DNA of 37,699 nucleotides from a virus. Below the pieces are notes generated by a model. It was given only the letters and a program-made list of their open reading frames with translations, did not search any database and was not told the origin of the DNA. How positions within the stretch are numbered: the first letter of the stretch is position 1; the number at the start of each line of letters is the position of its first letter. This document shows positions 24,220 to 30,267 of this stretch, one piece after another. The position numbers and the translations under genes were made by a program. The stretch covers positions 1 through 37,699 of IMG/VR virus record IMGVR_UViG_3300046167_000372. One strand, written 5' to 3'.

Positions 24220-25466
24220 AGGAACATTGTTACACCGCCGTCCTGCTCTTCCTTTGCACAATATGCTGCGATCGCTAGACTCATAACCATATCATCGTGC
24301 TTGCCATCTGTATTGCTAAACTGTAAGTTGCCGGTGATTGCGTTTCGCTTTGACTTAAAGTCATACAACTCTTTTATTAAGTCATCGTTCTTGGGGATCT
24401 TGATAACCTTATCTTCAAAAAGTTTGATTAGGTTGCGTATCATTTCTGGCTTGGTCTGTGCGGTAGTTAAAAAGGGAATTAATTTATACATCCGATCGTC
24501 ATCTGTGATCTCGTCAAATAGCAAGTCGTTATTATTTACCTCAAAGTATGCGGCAGTTAACTTCTGATCATGCTTTAGATAAAACGCTTTAATGCGATCC
24601 TTGAACTCATCGCTATTCATTCCCTCTTCCTTGTAGTTGAATCTGTCTATATCAATCACCGTGTAATCCTCGGTCATTGCAGTAAGCACCGTGTAATCCT
24701 GTGCGACACCAATATCCATTCCAATATACACTCTTTCGTATTTTTGTACAATATTCTGTACAACAGCATCCTCTACATTGCTAAATAAGGCGTTAGCACT
24801 AACAGGTCTACATAAAAACTCCTGATCGAACTGCGCTTTAGTCATACTCTTCTTGATACCGAGTACAGTCTTGGCTACATTGTCATCGTTTAGATCCAGG
24901 TAAGTGCGCTTAATCGATTTGATCTGTTCCCAATTTTCTTCCATCTGCCCATTCTTGTACCAATCGTAAAACCAATTTGGTCCGTTAAATGTCGAGGCCG
25001 CACATACATTTCCGTTGGTGCGAGTAACCATTGGTAATAGCACTTCGTTGATAAAATCCAACTTCATGTATGCCGCTTCATCCAAGTAGATATAGTCGAG
25101 AGTGGCACCACGAAGATTATCCCCACTATCAGCAGACCTAAACTTAATAAACGAACCATTGTAAAAATAAAGTTCATTCGCCTTTCTGTCATATCGTTTT
25201 ACAATTTGGTTCCATAGTTCTTGGTGGTTACTGAACATTGCTTCAATGTCCTTCATCACTTTATTCGCTTGATCCTGTATAGGCGATACCCAGAACATTC
25301 GGTGTTTAGGGTTGTTCAATGCTCTCATTACACAGTCGTTCTGCATAAAGAAAGTCTTACCTGTCTGTCGGCCTGCTACTAAACAACTAATAAAAGGCTT
25401 GTCCTCGTGTACTAATCGATGAAAATCCTTTTGTGGTTGTGTAGGCTTGTATAATTTTATTTGCAT
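24216..25466 (-). CDS. Terminase large subunit
   Basis: 416 aa DNA-packaging motor. The ATPase domain has Walker A GRQTGKT (32-38), Walker B YIYLDEA (125-131) and a coupling motif near AASTFNG (157-162). The RNase H-like nuclease domain carries the acidic residues D251 (YIGMDIGVAQD), E309 (AYFEVNN) and D392 (GKHDDMVMSLA). It cuts concatemers and pumps DNA into the prohead through the portal. Whether it uses headful or site-specific cutting cannot be decided here. It overlaps genes on both sides. Confidence 0.95.
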   Translation of the reverse strand: MQIKLYKPTQPQKDFHRLVHEDKPFISCLVAGRQTGKTFFMQNDCVMRALNNPKHRMFWVSPIQDQANKVMKDIEAMFSNHQELWNQIVKRYDRKANELYFYNGSFIKFRSADSGDNLRGATLDYIYLDEAAYMKLDFINEVLLPMVTRTNGNVCAASTFNGPNWFYDWYKNGQMEENWEQIKSIKRTYLDLNDDNVAKTVLGIKKSMTKAQFDQEFLCRPVSANALFSNVEDAVVQNIVQKYERVYIGMDIGVAQDYTVLTAMTEDYTVIDIDRFNYKEEGMNSDEFKDRIKAFYLKHDQKLTAAYFEVNNNDLLFDEITDDDRMYKLIPFLTTAQTKPEMIRNLIKLFEDKVIKIPKNDDLIKELYDFKSKRNAITGNLQFSNTDGKHDDMVMSLAIAAYCAKEEQDGGVTMFL

Positions 25467-25897
25467 TAGTAATTAATCTTTAGCCCCACATGGAGGTAAT
25501 TCACATCCTTATTCGGCTGTAACAAACTTAGTGATGCGTAAAGCCATCTATACATCTTAAAGTCCAAACCAACTCTTCCAATACAAAGAGATGGATTATG
25601 GTTTAACCGGTACACAGGACCTCCGTAAATTCTTGCTCTGCCGATTTCCTTTTCATATTGCAGGAAACTATAGGTCGCTCCATGATGACCTTGTCCCATC
25701 GCTAAAATACCGACAAACAAATTGTCATATCCCACTTCTGCTACAACTCCTCTTGCATGAAAGCAAGATACATAACCAATTCCAAAAGACTTCTCTGAAG
25801 CCGATTCGTATTTAGGTATAGTATAGTATGGGTTACACTCTTGAGCGTTACTCGTCAGAGTAATCAACATCAACGTCAAGAAAATCTTGGTCTTCAC
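25466..25897 (-). CDS. Secreted, outer-membrane beta-barrel-like protein
   Basis: The frame starts at GTG 25897, inside the terminase small subunit gene (50-nt overlap). Residues 1-19 (MKTKIFLTLMLITLTSNAQ) form a signal peptide ending in NAQ, as in many Bacteroidota exported proteins. The rest has alternating amphipathic strands with many Gly and aromatic residues (GIGYVSCFHARGVVAEVGYD) and ends in an aromatic-terminated strand (LHVGLKINY), as in outer-membrane barrels. A phage protein placed in the host surface could block superinfection or adsorption. Its position between the two terminase genes is odd. Confidence 0.65.
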   Translation of the reverse strand: MKTKIFLTLMLITLTSNAQECNPYYTIPKYESASEKSFGIGYVSCFHARGVVAEVGYDNLFVGILAMGQGHHGATYSFLQYEKEIGRARIYGGPVYRLNHNPSLCIGRVGLDFKMYRWLYASLSLLQPNKDVNYLHVGLKINY

Positions 25898-26309
25898 TAG
25901 GCTCTGTTAAATCAATTGTCGCTTTAATATCAAACTTGGTTTGATGAACTTTAGTTGGAGCCTTGTAGCCCTGCATATCGTTGATGATCTTAATAGCATC
26001 CATTGCTGCCTTCATATCTCCGTCTGCCAAAGCCAAGTCTCTAATCTTAATCAATGCACTTAGGTTTGTTCCCTTTGCCGAATCAATAGACTTCATCTCG
26101 GAGTTAGCCATCTGCATCAACTCCTTGTAGAAAGCCGTGCCTTGATTCCTGCGATCACGGTAGTAACTTGTGTAGTTCAAGTCTCGTGCAATTTTTGCAC
26201 TTGCCTCCATACCCTCCTTGCTAACACGCTCAAGGAACTCGGACTGTAGGGTGGTTAGTTCGCTACCACGACCACTAACAACTTCCCCTTTCTTATTCCT
26301 TCCCATCAT
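25848..26309 (-). CDS. Terminase small subunit (putative)
   Basis: I take ATG 26309; the next ATG codon (26306) is equally possible, and a TTG lies just upstream. The 153-aa protein has a basic N-terminus (MGRNKKGEVVSGRGSEL), a helix-turn-helix-like region (EASAKIARDLNYTSYYRDR) that could bind DNA at the packaging site, a helical central part, and an acidic tail (TEPSEDQDFLDVDVDY). The size and the position one gene ahead of the large subunit fit a small terminase. Confidence 0.7.
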   Translation of the reverse strand: MMGRNKKGEVVSGRGSELTTLQSEFLERVSKEGMEASAKIARDLNYTSYYRDRRNQGTAFYKELMQMANSEMKSIDSAKGTNLSALIKIRDLALADGDMKAAMDAIKIINDMQGYKAPTKVHQTKFDIKATIDLTEPSEDQDFLDVDVDYSDE

Positions 26310-26583
26310 CAATCTTGTATAACGGCATGTTATGCGCTACTAATCTTCCGGTAAAAACTAAACCCTTATAAGTCGGAGCCTTCTCATCGTGGTGATACCA
26401 CTTCCAAATATTACTCTTGACTCTTTGGATACAACTGCCACACGCAGTCTTTGGATTCTCTCTACGAACAAAGTACTTTCCAGTACCTACTTTAGAATTG
26501 TAAAATGCGAACATCTCCTGGCGTATCTCCCCCTTGGGTAGACCTGTACCCATCAGGGCAATTAAAAGTTGCTTAGTCGTCAT
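26293..26583 (-). CDS. First gene of the late operon, small CxxC protein
   Basis: 96 aa with a basic, aromatic-rich centre (GTGKYFVRRENPKTACGSC, then VKSNIWKWYHH). The CGSC pair plus nearby His residues could bind metal. Proteins of this appearance recur in Bacteroidota phages and mobile elements, without an assigned function. Being first after the divergent control region, it may be expressed first on this strand. Confidence 0.6.
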   Translation of the reverse strand: MTTKQLLIALMGTGLPKGEIRQEMFAFYNSKVGTGKYFVRRENPKTACGSCIQRVKSNIWKWYHHDEKAPTYKGLVFTGRLVAHNMPLYKIDDGKE

Positions 26584-26678
26584 CTAAATGCGTTTATCAT
26601 AATCTACAAAGTATTGAATGTTTCGATTCATTACCACTCCACACCCCCCAACCCCCTTATTATAATAAACTATTTAGT

Positions 26679-26705
26679 ATACCTTTACTTCCATAGTAAA
26701 GGTAT
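26679..26705. repeat. 10-bp inverted repeat
   Basis: ATACCTTTAC (26679-26688) and its exact complement GTAAAGGTAT (26696-26705) are separated by 7 nt. The element lies about 100 nt upstream of the first late gene and could be an operator or a structural element of an origin. It has no T-run, so it is not a plausible terminator. Confidence 0.75.
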
Positions 26706-26732
26706 TATAATAATATTATTAGAGTACACTAG

Positions 26733-26751
26733 TACTATTATTATAATAGTA
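26733..26751. repeat. AT-rich palindrome
   Basis: TACTATTAT and ATAATAGTA surround one central base, giving a 9-bp inverted repeat with no loop. Its shape suggests binding by a dimeric protein rather than an RNA hairpin. Neighbouring TA-rich sequence would melt easily. Confidence 0.65.
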
Positions 26752-27012
26752 TATATTATAATACAAGTTTTCAAAACGAACTGTTCCTCGTTCATCAGGT
26801 TTCAAATCAAGTCCCCCCTCCGAGAGGTTAGCCTACGCACAATACAATTATTCTCCGGTCATACCCTCCGTATGTTAATTCTGTATTAAATCCGGTCATT
26901 GGCCAGAAAAAAAGTGCAAATTTATTTGGTGGTGTCAAAAATCCGTTTAGGTTTTTCCTTTATTCATATTCAGGGTGGGAAATTTCGGGAGGGCGTAACC
27001 AGACACACACAA

Positions 27013-27153
27013 GTATATATATCTACCACACAAAAAACAACGTAACTATCTGAGGATCAAGCAGTTAGCACTAAAATTATATATATCTACTTACCGGCTA
27101 AAAAAAGTTTAATTTTTTTTTGCTTGTAACTAACTGAAAATCAAGCAGTTACA
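27013..27153. repeat. Duplicated regulatory module with inverted repeats
   Basis: TATATATATCTAC occurs at 27013-27025 and 27078-27090. Each is followed by a TAACT...AGTTA inverted repeat: the first at 27043-27067 and the second at 27126-27152 (GTAACT...AGTTAC). Both copies share ATCAAGCAGTTA. The pair lies just upstream of the candidate RNA promoter. A repressor or activator binding twice is the simplest reading. Confidence 0.65.
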
Positions 27154-27184
27154 AAAAAGTTTTAATTTTTTTCATGTATACCCC

Positions 27185-27214
27185 TTGTTTATTCAAAAAG
27201 TCGCCGTTTCTTTG
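27185..27214 (+). promoter_or_regulatory. Candidate promoter of the large RNA
   Basis: TTG (27185-27187), 19 nt, then TTTCTTTG (27207-27214) matches the Bacteroidota arrangement TTG-N19-TAnnTTTG with one mismatch. Transcription would start a few bases downstream, just before the GC-rich structured segment begins. Confidence 0.5.
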
Positions 27215-27738
27215 ACATGTCGAAAGGGAGCAACGATAGCCCACGACAAGAGGCCCAAGGAAGGGCCGCCTCAAGCATCTAAAATACCGGGCCGACCAAA
27301 GGCAGTATATCTTACCCCGGTACAGCATCGAACTGGAACGTGAAAAACTGAGGAACTGCCAAGGCAGTAGGAGGCACAAAGACACCGCCACAATCTAAAG
27401 AGTAACCAACTAACTGATGAATCGAAGGGGTGCTATTTGGACAGCATTTGCCCGCCAAAATTTGTGTAACCTTGGGAACACATACCACGCTAATGGAGTG
27501 AACGGCTGAGATGCTCAGAGGATAGCGGCAAATTCTAAGCCTTTCGGGGCTTAATCGATACAACCGGATGCAATGCATTCGGCTTTGATTTGCGCCACTT
27601 GGGGCGCTTACTAAATACCAATTTTCAAGGCCTAAGCAGGTCGCGAAATACCGAAAAAACCTGCGCCACTTGGGGCGTTTTTAAATACCTCCTATTTCGG
27701 CTTTTTGCGATGGGGTGCGATTCCCCCCTTGAAACCTA
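27215..27738 (+). ncRNA. Candidate large structured non-coding RNA (about 520 nt)
   Basis: This GC-richer stretch in an otherwise AT-rich genome has no supported gene but many perfect local helices: TACCGGG/CCCGGTA (27285-27291 with 27316-27322), a GGCCC/GGGCC hairpin (27252-27256 with 27263-27267), ACTGC/GCAGT with a CAAG loop (27355-27368), CTGAG/CTCAG (27506-27518), a UUCG-capped hairpin (27537-27552) and an 8-bp hairpin (27564-27582). CGAAAGG (27220-27226) can also pair at long range with CCTTTCG (27540-27546), in competition with the UUCG hairpin. Two near-identical GCGCC hairpins follow. The 3' part overlaps the leader of the RadC-like gene. It could be a large ornate RNA like those known from phages (GOLLD, ROOL), but I recognise no class signature. 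Confidence 0.6.
27591..27689 (+). repeat. Two tandem GCGCC hairpin repeats
   Basis: TGCGCCACTTGGGGCG followed by a short spacer and TAAATACC occurs at 27591-27619 and again at 27662-27689. Each folds into a GCGCC/GGCGC-type stem with an ACTTGG loop. The identical loops could pair with CCAAGG-type sequences elsewhere in the RNA (27255-27260, 27359-27364). Confidence 0.75.
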
Positions 27739-27765
27739 ACTTTTAACAATTAAAACCTAGAAATT

Positions 27766-28224
27766 ATGAAAATGTCTAAAGCGTACAAAGGAAACATCAG
27801 AGTACAATACAACGAAGTAAAAGAGCCAAAAGTAGTGCAAATTCGCTCAAGCCGTGATGCTTGGAAGGAGTTCCGCTCTTACTATGGCGCTGATATTCAC
27901 CACAAAGAAGCATTTTTGATCATGTTTTTGAACCAAGCAAATCACATCATTTGCATCGATACGGACACCGTAGGAACTGTGAACCAAACGACTGTGGAAA
28001 TTGCGAGTATTTTACGCAAAGCCCTAGCGATTGGTTGCAAATCAATGATTGTAGCCCACAACCACCCAAGCGGTAACAAAACACCGAGTGAGGCTGACCG
28101 CAGAATGACCAAGAAACTGAAACAAGCGTGTGACCTGCTTGAAATTAGCGTACTTGACCATGTTATTTGCACGGCTGATGAGTACTACTCATTCGCTGAC
28201 AATGGCGAACGCTCACTATCTTAA
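27766..28224 (+). CDS. RadC-like JAB/MPN domain protein
   Basis: 152 aa. The JAMM metal-binding set is complete: E48 (HHKEAF), H98 and H100 in AHNHPSG, S108 and D111 in TPSEADR. RadC-type domains, despite the name, have no proven repair role; in mobile elements and phages they often sit among anti-defence genes. The length is that of the isolated catalytic domain, without the helix-hairpin-helix region of chromosomal RadC. It is the first gene after the large structured RNA and starts 6 nt after the AAAACCTAG motif that recurs before other genes in this operon. Confidence 0.88.
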   Translation: MKMSKAYKGNIRVQYNEVKEPKVVQIRSSRDAWKEFRSYYGADIHHKEAFLIMFLNQANHIICIDTDTVGTVNQTTVEIASILRKALAIGCKSMIVAHNHPSGNKTPSEADRRMTKKLKQACDLLEISVLDHVICTADEYYSFADNGERSLS

Positions 28225-28225
28225 A

Positions 28226-28290
28226 AGTCGACCGAGCGACTATAAAAAGGCCTTAGGCTCGGTGCGTGGCCCTCAATCGGGGGCCGGTGG
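28226..28290 (+). ncRNA. Pseudoknot leader element, copy 1
   Basis: Stem 1: AGTCG (28226-28230) pairs with CGACT (28237-28241). Its 6-nt loop ACCGAG (28231-28236) is exactly complementary to CTCGGT (28258-28263), giving an H-type pseudoknot. GCGTGG (28264-28269) follows directly. A second hairpin GGCCC/GGGCC (28268-28272 with 28281-28285) and GGTGGT end the element. It precedes the 45-aa gene at 28314. Confidence 0.85.
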
Positions 28291-28313
28291 TAATAACTAA
28301 AAACAAAAAACCA

Positions 28314-28451
28314 ATGTATTCAATTTTTGTATGTGAGGCATATTTTACGCCTCAAGTTGAACAAATCGAAGCACTCAATGAATCAGAGGCTATCGAAATT
28401 TTCAAAGAGTTGACCGGCGAATCGGTCGTAAATTGTAAACAAATCGCATAA
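28314..28451 (+). CDS. Small protein, 45 aa
   Basis: I choose ATG 28314, after the RNA element and an A-rich leader; the in-frame GTG at 28266 lies inside the structured element. The protein is a compact alpha-beta unit (MYSIFVCEAYFTP, then EALNESEAIEIFKELTG), acidic, with one late Cys. The texture recalls small ferredoxin-like folds. Function unknown; it belongs to the string of small genes after RadC. Confidence 0.65.
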   Translation: MYSIFVCEAYFTPQVEQIEALNESEAIEIFKELTGESVVNCKQIA

Positions 28452-28462
28452 ATCAAAAAACT

Positions 28463-28564
28463 ATGAAAACTATCATTGCAAAAATCACTATCCAAGACGT
28501 ACTAATTATCGGAATGCTGGCCGTTATCATGGCCACTTCAGTAGCCGCACTCATTAACGCATAA
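28463..28564 (+). CDS. Tiny single-span membrane protein, 33 aa
   Basis: M-K-T-I-I-A-K followed by a long hydrophobic segment (about 10-31) and no other domain. The ATG at 28463 follows an A-rich leader (AAAAAACT), the normal start type here, and the gene fits between two others. Such miniproteins can insert in the inner membrane. No known family. Confidence 0.5.
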   Translation: MKTIIAKITIQDVLIIGMLAVIMATSVAALINA

Positions 28565-28583
28565 ACCTAAAAAACCTAGAAAA

Positions 28584-28724
28584 ATGGAAATTACTATCTA
28601 CGACCAAATCGAACTACCAAAAACGGAACGCAAAGCCCTTTGGGCCGCCGTTCGAGACATGAAGGAATCCGGGCTATGGATTACTAACCACAAGCGCCTG
28701 ATTCATGAAATGATTAACCTGTAG
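28584..28724 (+). CDS. Small protein, 46 aa
   Basis: A mixed-charge helical protein (TERKALWAAVRDMKESGLW, about 15-32). The leader AACCTAGAAAA directly before the ATG repeats the sequence seen before other genes of this region. The stop codon TAG is itself part of the first helix of the next RNA element. Confidence 0.6.
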   Translation: MEITIYDQIELPKTERKALWAAVRDMKESGLWITNHKRLIHEMINL

Positions 28725-28784
28725 TCCTCAGGGGGACTGAAAACCGCATTAAGCCCTGAGCGTGGCCCATCTTGGGCCGGTTGT
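28723..28784 (+). ncRNA. Pseudoknot leader element, copy 2
   Basis: Stem 1: AGTCC (28723-28727, starting in the stop codon) with GGACT (28734-28738). Loop TCAGGG (28728-28733) pairs perfectly with CCCTGA (28754-28759). GCGTGG follows at 28760-28765; the second hairpin is GGCCC/GGGCC (28764-28768 with 28774-28778), then GGTTGT. The linker is 15 nt. It precedes the gene at 28806. Confidence 0.9.
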
Positions 28785-28805
28785 ATAATTAAAAACCTAG
28801 AAAAA

Positions 28806-29108
28806 ATGAACTTTAACAACTTCAAAAACTTTGAAATCCCTGGATGGACTGCAAACGAGGACATGACTGAAACCGCTGCCAAAATCGCTAACGAACTTGA
28901 AGCCCTGGGTGTTCATGTGTGTGGATCGGCCGCTGATTTCGGATACGCTGAAGGCGAGGACTCGGTATGGATCTCAGCAGAAAGTACTCCAGAGTTGTTC
29001 GAGTATTGGGAAATGCGAGTTGATGCGAAATGCGAAAAAGTCGCTGACAAATACGGATACTACTTTGAGTGGAACGATCCGGGAACGATCATGGTCTACC
29101 CTGTATAG
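28806..29108 (+). CDS. Small acidic protein, 100 aa
   Basis: A strongly acidic protein with an N-terminal helix (MTETAAKIANELEALGV), a beta region (GSAADFGYAEGEDSVWISA) and a final WNDPGTIMVYP. Negative charge and lack of known motifs would suit a DNA-mimic inhibitor of host defences, but this is a guess from composition. It is translated from the leader containing RNA element copy 2. Confidence 0.65.
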   Translation: MNFNNFKNFEIPGWTANEDMTETAAKIANELEALGVHVCGSAADFGYAEGEDSVWISAESTPELFEYWEMRVDAKCEKVADKYGYYFEWNDPGTIMVYPV

Positions 29109-29111
29109 GCC

Positions 29112-29176
29112 GGTGGTTTGGGCCACCTAAAATAGAACTTAAGTCCAAAGCGTGGGGGACAAAATCCCCCGGTGTT
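29112..29176 (+). ncRNA. Pseudoknot leader element, copy 3
   Basis: Stem 1: GGTGG (29112-29116) with CCACC (29123-29127). Loop TTTGGG (29117-29122) pairs with TCCAAA (29144-29149), with one G-U pair. GCGTGG at 29150-29155 is identical to the other copies. The second hairpin has changed to GGGGG/CCCCC (29154-29158 with 29166-29170), then GGTGTT. Every helix differs in sequence from copies 1 and 2 yet still pairs. Confidence 0.88.
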
Positions 29177-29197
29177 ATGAATTAAAACCTAGAAAAA

Positions 29198-29548
29198 ATG
29201 GAAATGACAAACATCAAAACGGCATCGCAAATCAGAATCCTATGTAAGGTAATGGATTACGCCGAGCGCCAAGGCTACGACATGAACGATTCGTACACGC
29301 AAGCCGGCTACAACAGCCACAGCGGTTACATCTGGATAGCAAATGAAGATTGGGGAGGATTCTGCTTCGGAATTGCGGACTATGCGTATTCCAGAGGCGA
29401 GGAGGTTCAATGTATATTGACCGAACCATTCGAGTGCGAGGAGTTCTTCGGGAAAAACCCTGAAGATTGCATCGAGCAATACAAAGAGTGGGCAAAGGAA
29501 CGCCTGGAGGATGGAGACATTTGCGAAAGCGATATTTTAGAATTTTAA
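29198..29548 (+). CDS. Small acidic protein, 116 aa
   Basis: Acidic, with an N-terminal helix (TASQIRILCKVMDYAERQGY), an aromatic, Gly-rich middle (NSHSGYIWIANEDWGGFCFG) and a Cys/Glu-rich C-terminal part (EPFECEEFFGKNPEDC). It resembles none of the families I know. It follows RNA element copy 3 and the AAAACCTAG leader. Possible anti-defence or regulatory role, by association only. Confidence 0.65.
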   Translation: MEMTNIKTASQIRILCKVMDYAERQGYDMNDSYTQAGYNSHSGYIWIANEDWGGFCFGIADYAYSRGEEVQCILTEPFECEEFFGKNPEDCIEQYKEWAKERLEDGDICESDILEF

Positions 29549-29567
29549 TCACAAAAACCATAGAAAA

Positions 29568-29972
29568 ATGAACAATGACTACGGCGTGAGCCACAAAATC
29601 ACAAAGAAAGGAATGCTAAAAATGTTTTGGACCTGCATGACCTCATCCAGCATAGGTTTTGGATCCCTGGAATTGGATTACGATCCGACTGACTACGGAA
29701 ATGCTAGGAAAAAACTAAGTGCGAAAGGCGATACTCCATGCTGGGAAGATGTCCTTGTTGAGATGTTACGCCAAGGCAAGAAATTAGCCTGGTTTGATGT
29801 TGAAGAAGAAGGCCTTGAGGAAAGACATTGGTTTACCCTGGATGACCTCATTGATAACTTCGAAGATGTCAATAACTACCACCTGGCTGACCTCTTAGCC
29901 GGCGGAGATGATGCAGTAACGCATGACTCTATACTGCAATGCTTATTGCTGGGAGAGATTGTGTACGGATAA
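29568..29972 (+). CDS. Hypothetical acidic protein, 134 aa
   Basis: The N-terminal quarter is basic and may be helical (SHKITKKGMLKMFWTCM); the rest is acidic, including WFDVEEEGLEERHWFTLDD. No family recognised. It follows the 29198 gene by 19 nt with an A-rich leader but without the pseudoknot element. A GC-rich hairpin lies 9 nt after its stop. Confidence 0.6.
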   Translation: MNNDYGVSHKITKKGMLKMFWTCMTSSSIGFGSLELDYDPTDYGNARKKLSAKGDTPCWEDVLVEMLRQGKKLAWFDVEEEGLEERHWFTLDDLIDNFEDVNNYHLADLLAGGDDAVTHDSILQCLLLGEIVYG

Positions 29973-29981
29973 TATAAAAAC

Positions 29982-30002
29982 GAGGGGGTGATAATCCCCC
30001 TC
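29982..30002 (+). promoter_or_regulatory. GC-rich hairpin, GAGGGGG/CCCCCTC
   Basis: A 7-bp stem with a TGATAAT loop lies between two small genes. It lacks a T-run, so it is more likely an mRNA structure than a terminator. Very similar hairpins occur at 30268-30292 and in the leader of the RadC-like gene. Confidence 0.6.
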
Positions 30003-30017
30003 ATAAAACAAAAGAAA

Positions 30018-30197
30018 ATGGATATAAAGTTGAAAAGAATAGTGATCATGATACTTCTGTTCGGTGTGTTCATGATATGGTACGGCAATGCAGTTGCACC
30101 AGCAAATGATCAAGAATTTTATGGCTTATTTGGTCTGACCTTTATGAGTTTGAGCGGAGTGATGACTCTGACAGATTACCAAGATCGCAAGGGGTAA
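30018..30197 (+). CDS. Small two-span membrane protein, 59 aa
   Basis: With start ATG 30018 (after AAAAGAAA) the protein has a basic N-terminus (MDIKLKR), one hydrophobic segment (about 8-25) and a second (about 33-49), then a polar end (YQDRKG). An in-frame GTG at 29988 lies in the hairpin and is less likely. No family known. The last codon is 3 nt before a tRNA-like fragment. Confidence 0.6.
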   Translation: MDIKLKRIVIMILLFGVFMIWYGNAVAPANDQEFYGLFGLTFMSLSGVMTLTDYQDRKG

Positions 30198-30200
30198 ACG

Positions 30201-30234
30201 GTTCATGCCGGTTCGATTCCGGCTACTTCCCAAA
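30201..30234 (+). pseudogene. tRNA 3'-end fragment (T arm and acceptor strand)
   Basis: 30207-30223 is a perfect tRNA T arm: GCCGG, loop TTCGATT (all T-loop positions as in real tRNAs) and CCGGC. The next bases TACTTCC give a 7-nt acceptor strand. The matching 5' strand (GGAAGTA) and anticodon arm are missing upstream; that sequence belongs to the membrane-protein gene. A rho-independent terminator follows at once, as after genuine tRNA genes. It may be an attachment-site remnant, a captured tRNA end, or a tRNA-like signal. Confidence 0.7.
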
Positions 30235-30258
30235 CCCTCCATAGATGAGGGCTTTTTT
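30235..30258 (+). terminator. Intrinsic terminator after the tRNA fragment
   Basis: CCCTC (30235-30239) pairs with GAGGG (30247-30251), loop CATAGAT, followed by C and six T residues. It would end the transcript that began at the large RNA promoter. Confidence 0.8.
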
Positions 30259-30267
30259 CTAGGTTCT

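Larger units (their letters stand above)
26584..27184. promoter_or_regulatory. Divergent control region without genes
   Basis: About 600 nt separate the leftward late operon from the rightward RNA and early genes. It is strongly AT-rich in parts (26655-26765), has two large inverted repeats, and contains a duplicated operator-like module (27013-27153). On the minus strand, ATACTTTG (26614-26607) is a weak -7-like site for the late operon. I see no convincing gene; open frames here are short and lack family features. An origin of replication could also lie here. Confidence 0.55.

Noticed and set aside
26569-26889. A 106-codon plus-strand frame in the control region
   Set aside because: Ile/Tyr-rich translation of AT-rich palindromic DNA; no ordinary start context or family signal.
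27149-27578. Two overlapping minus-strand open frames in the structured RNA region
   Set aside because: They have no family features, odd composition (Cys/Arg/Ser-rich), no normal A-rich leader, and lie over sequence better explained by RNA helices.
27215-27738. RNase P RNA, tmRNA or a group I/II intron as explanation of the structured region
   Set aside because: None of the characteristic conserved segments of these RNAs are visible, and no gene is interrupted here.
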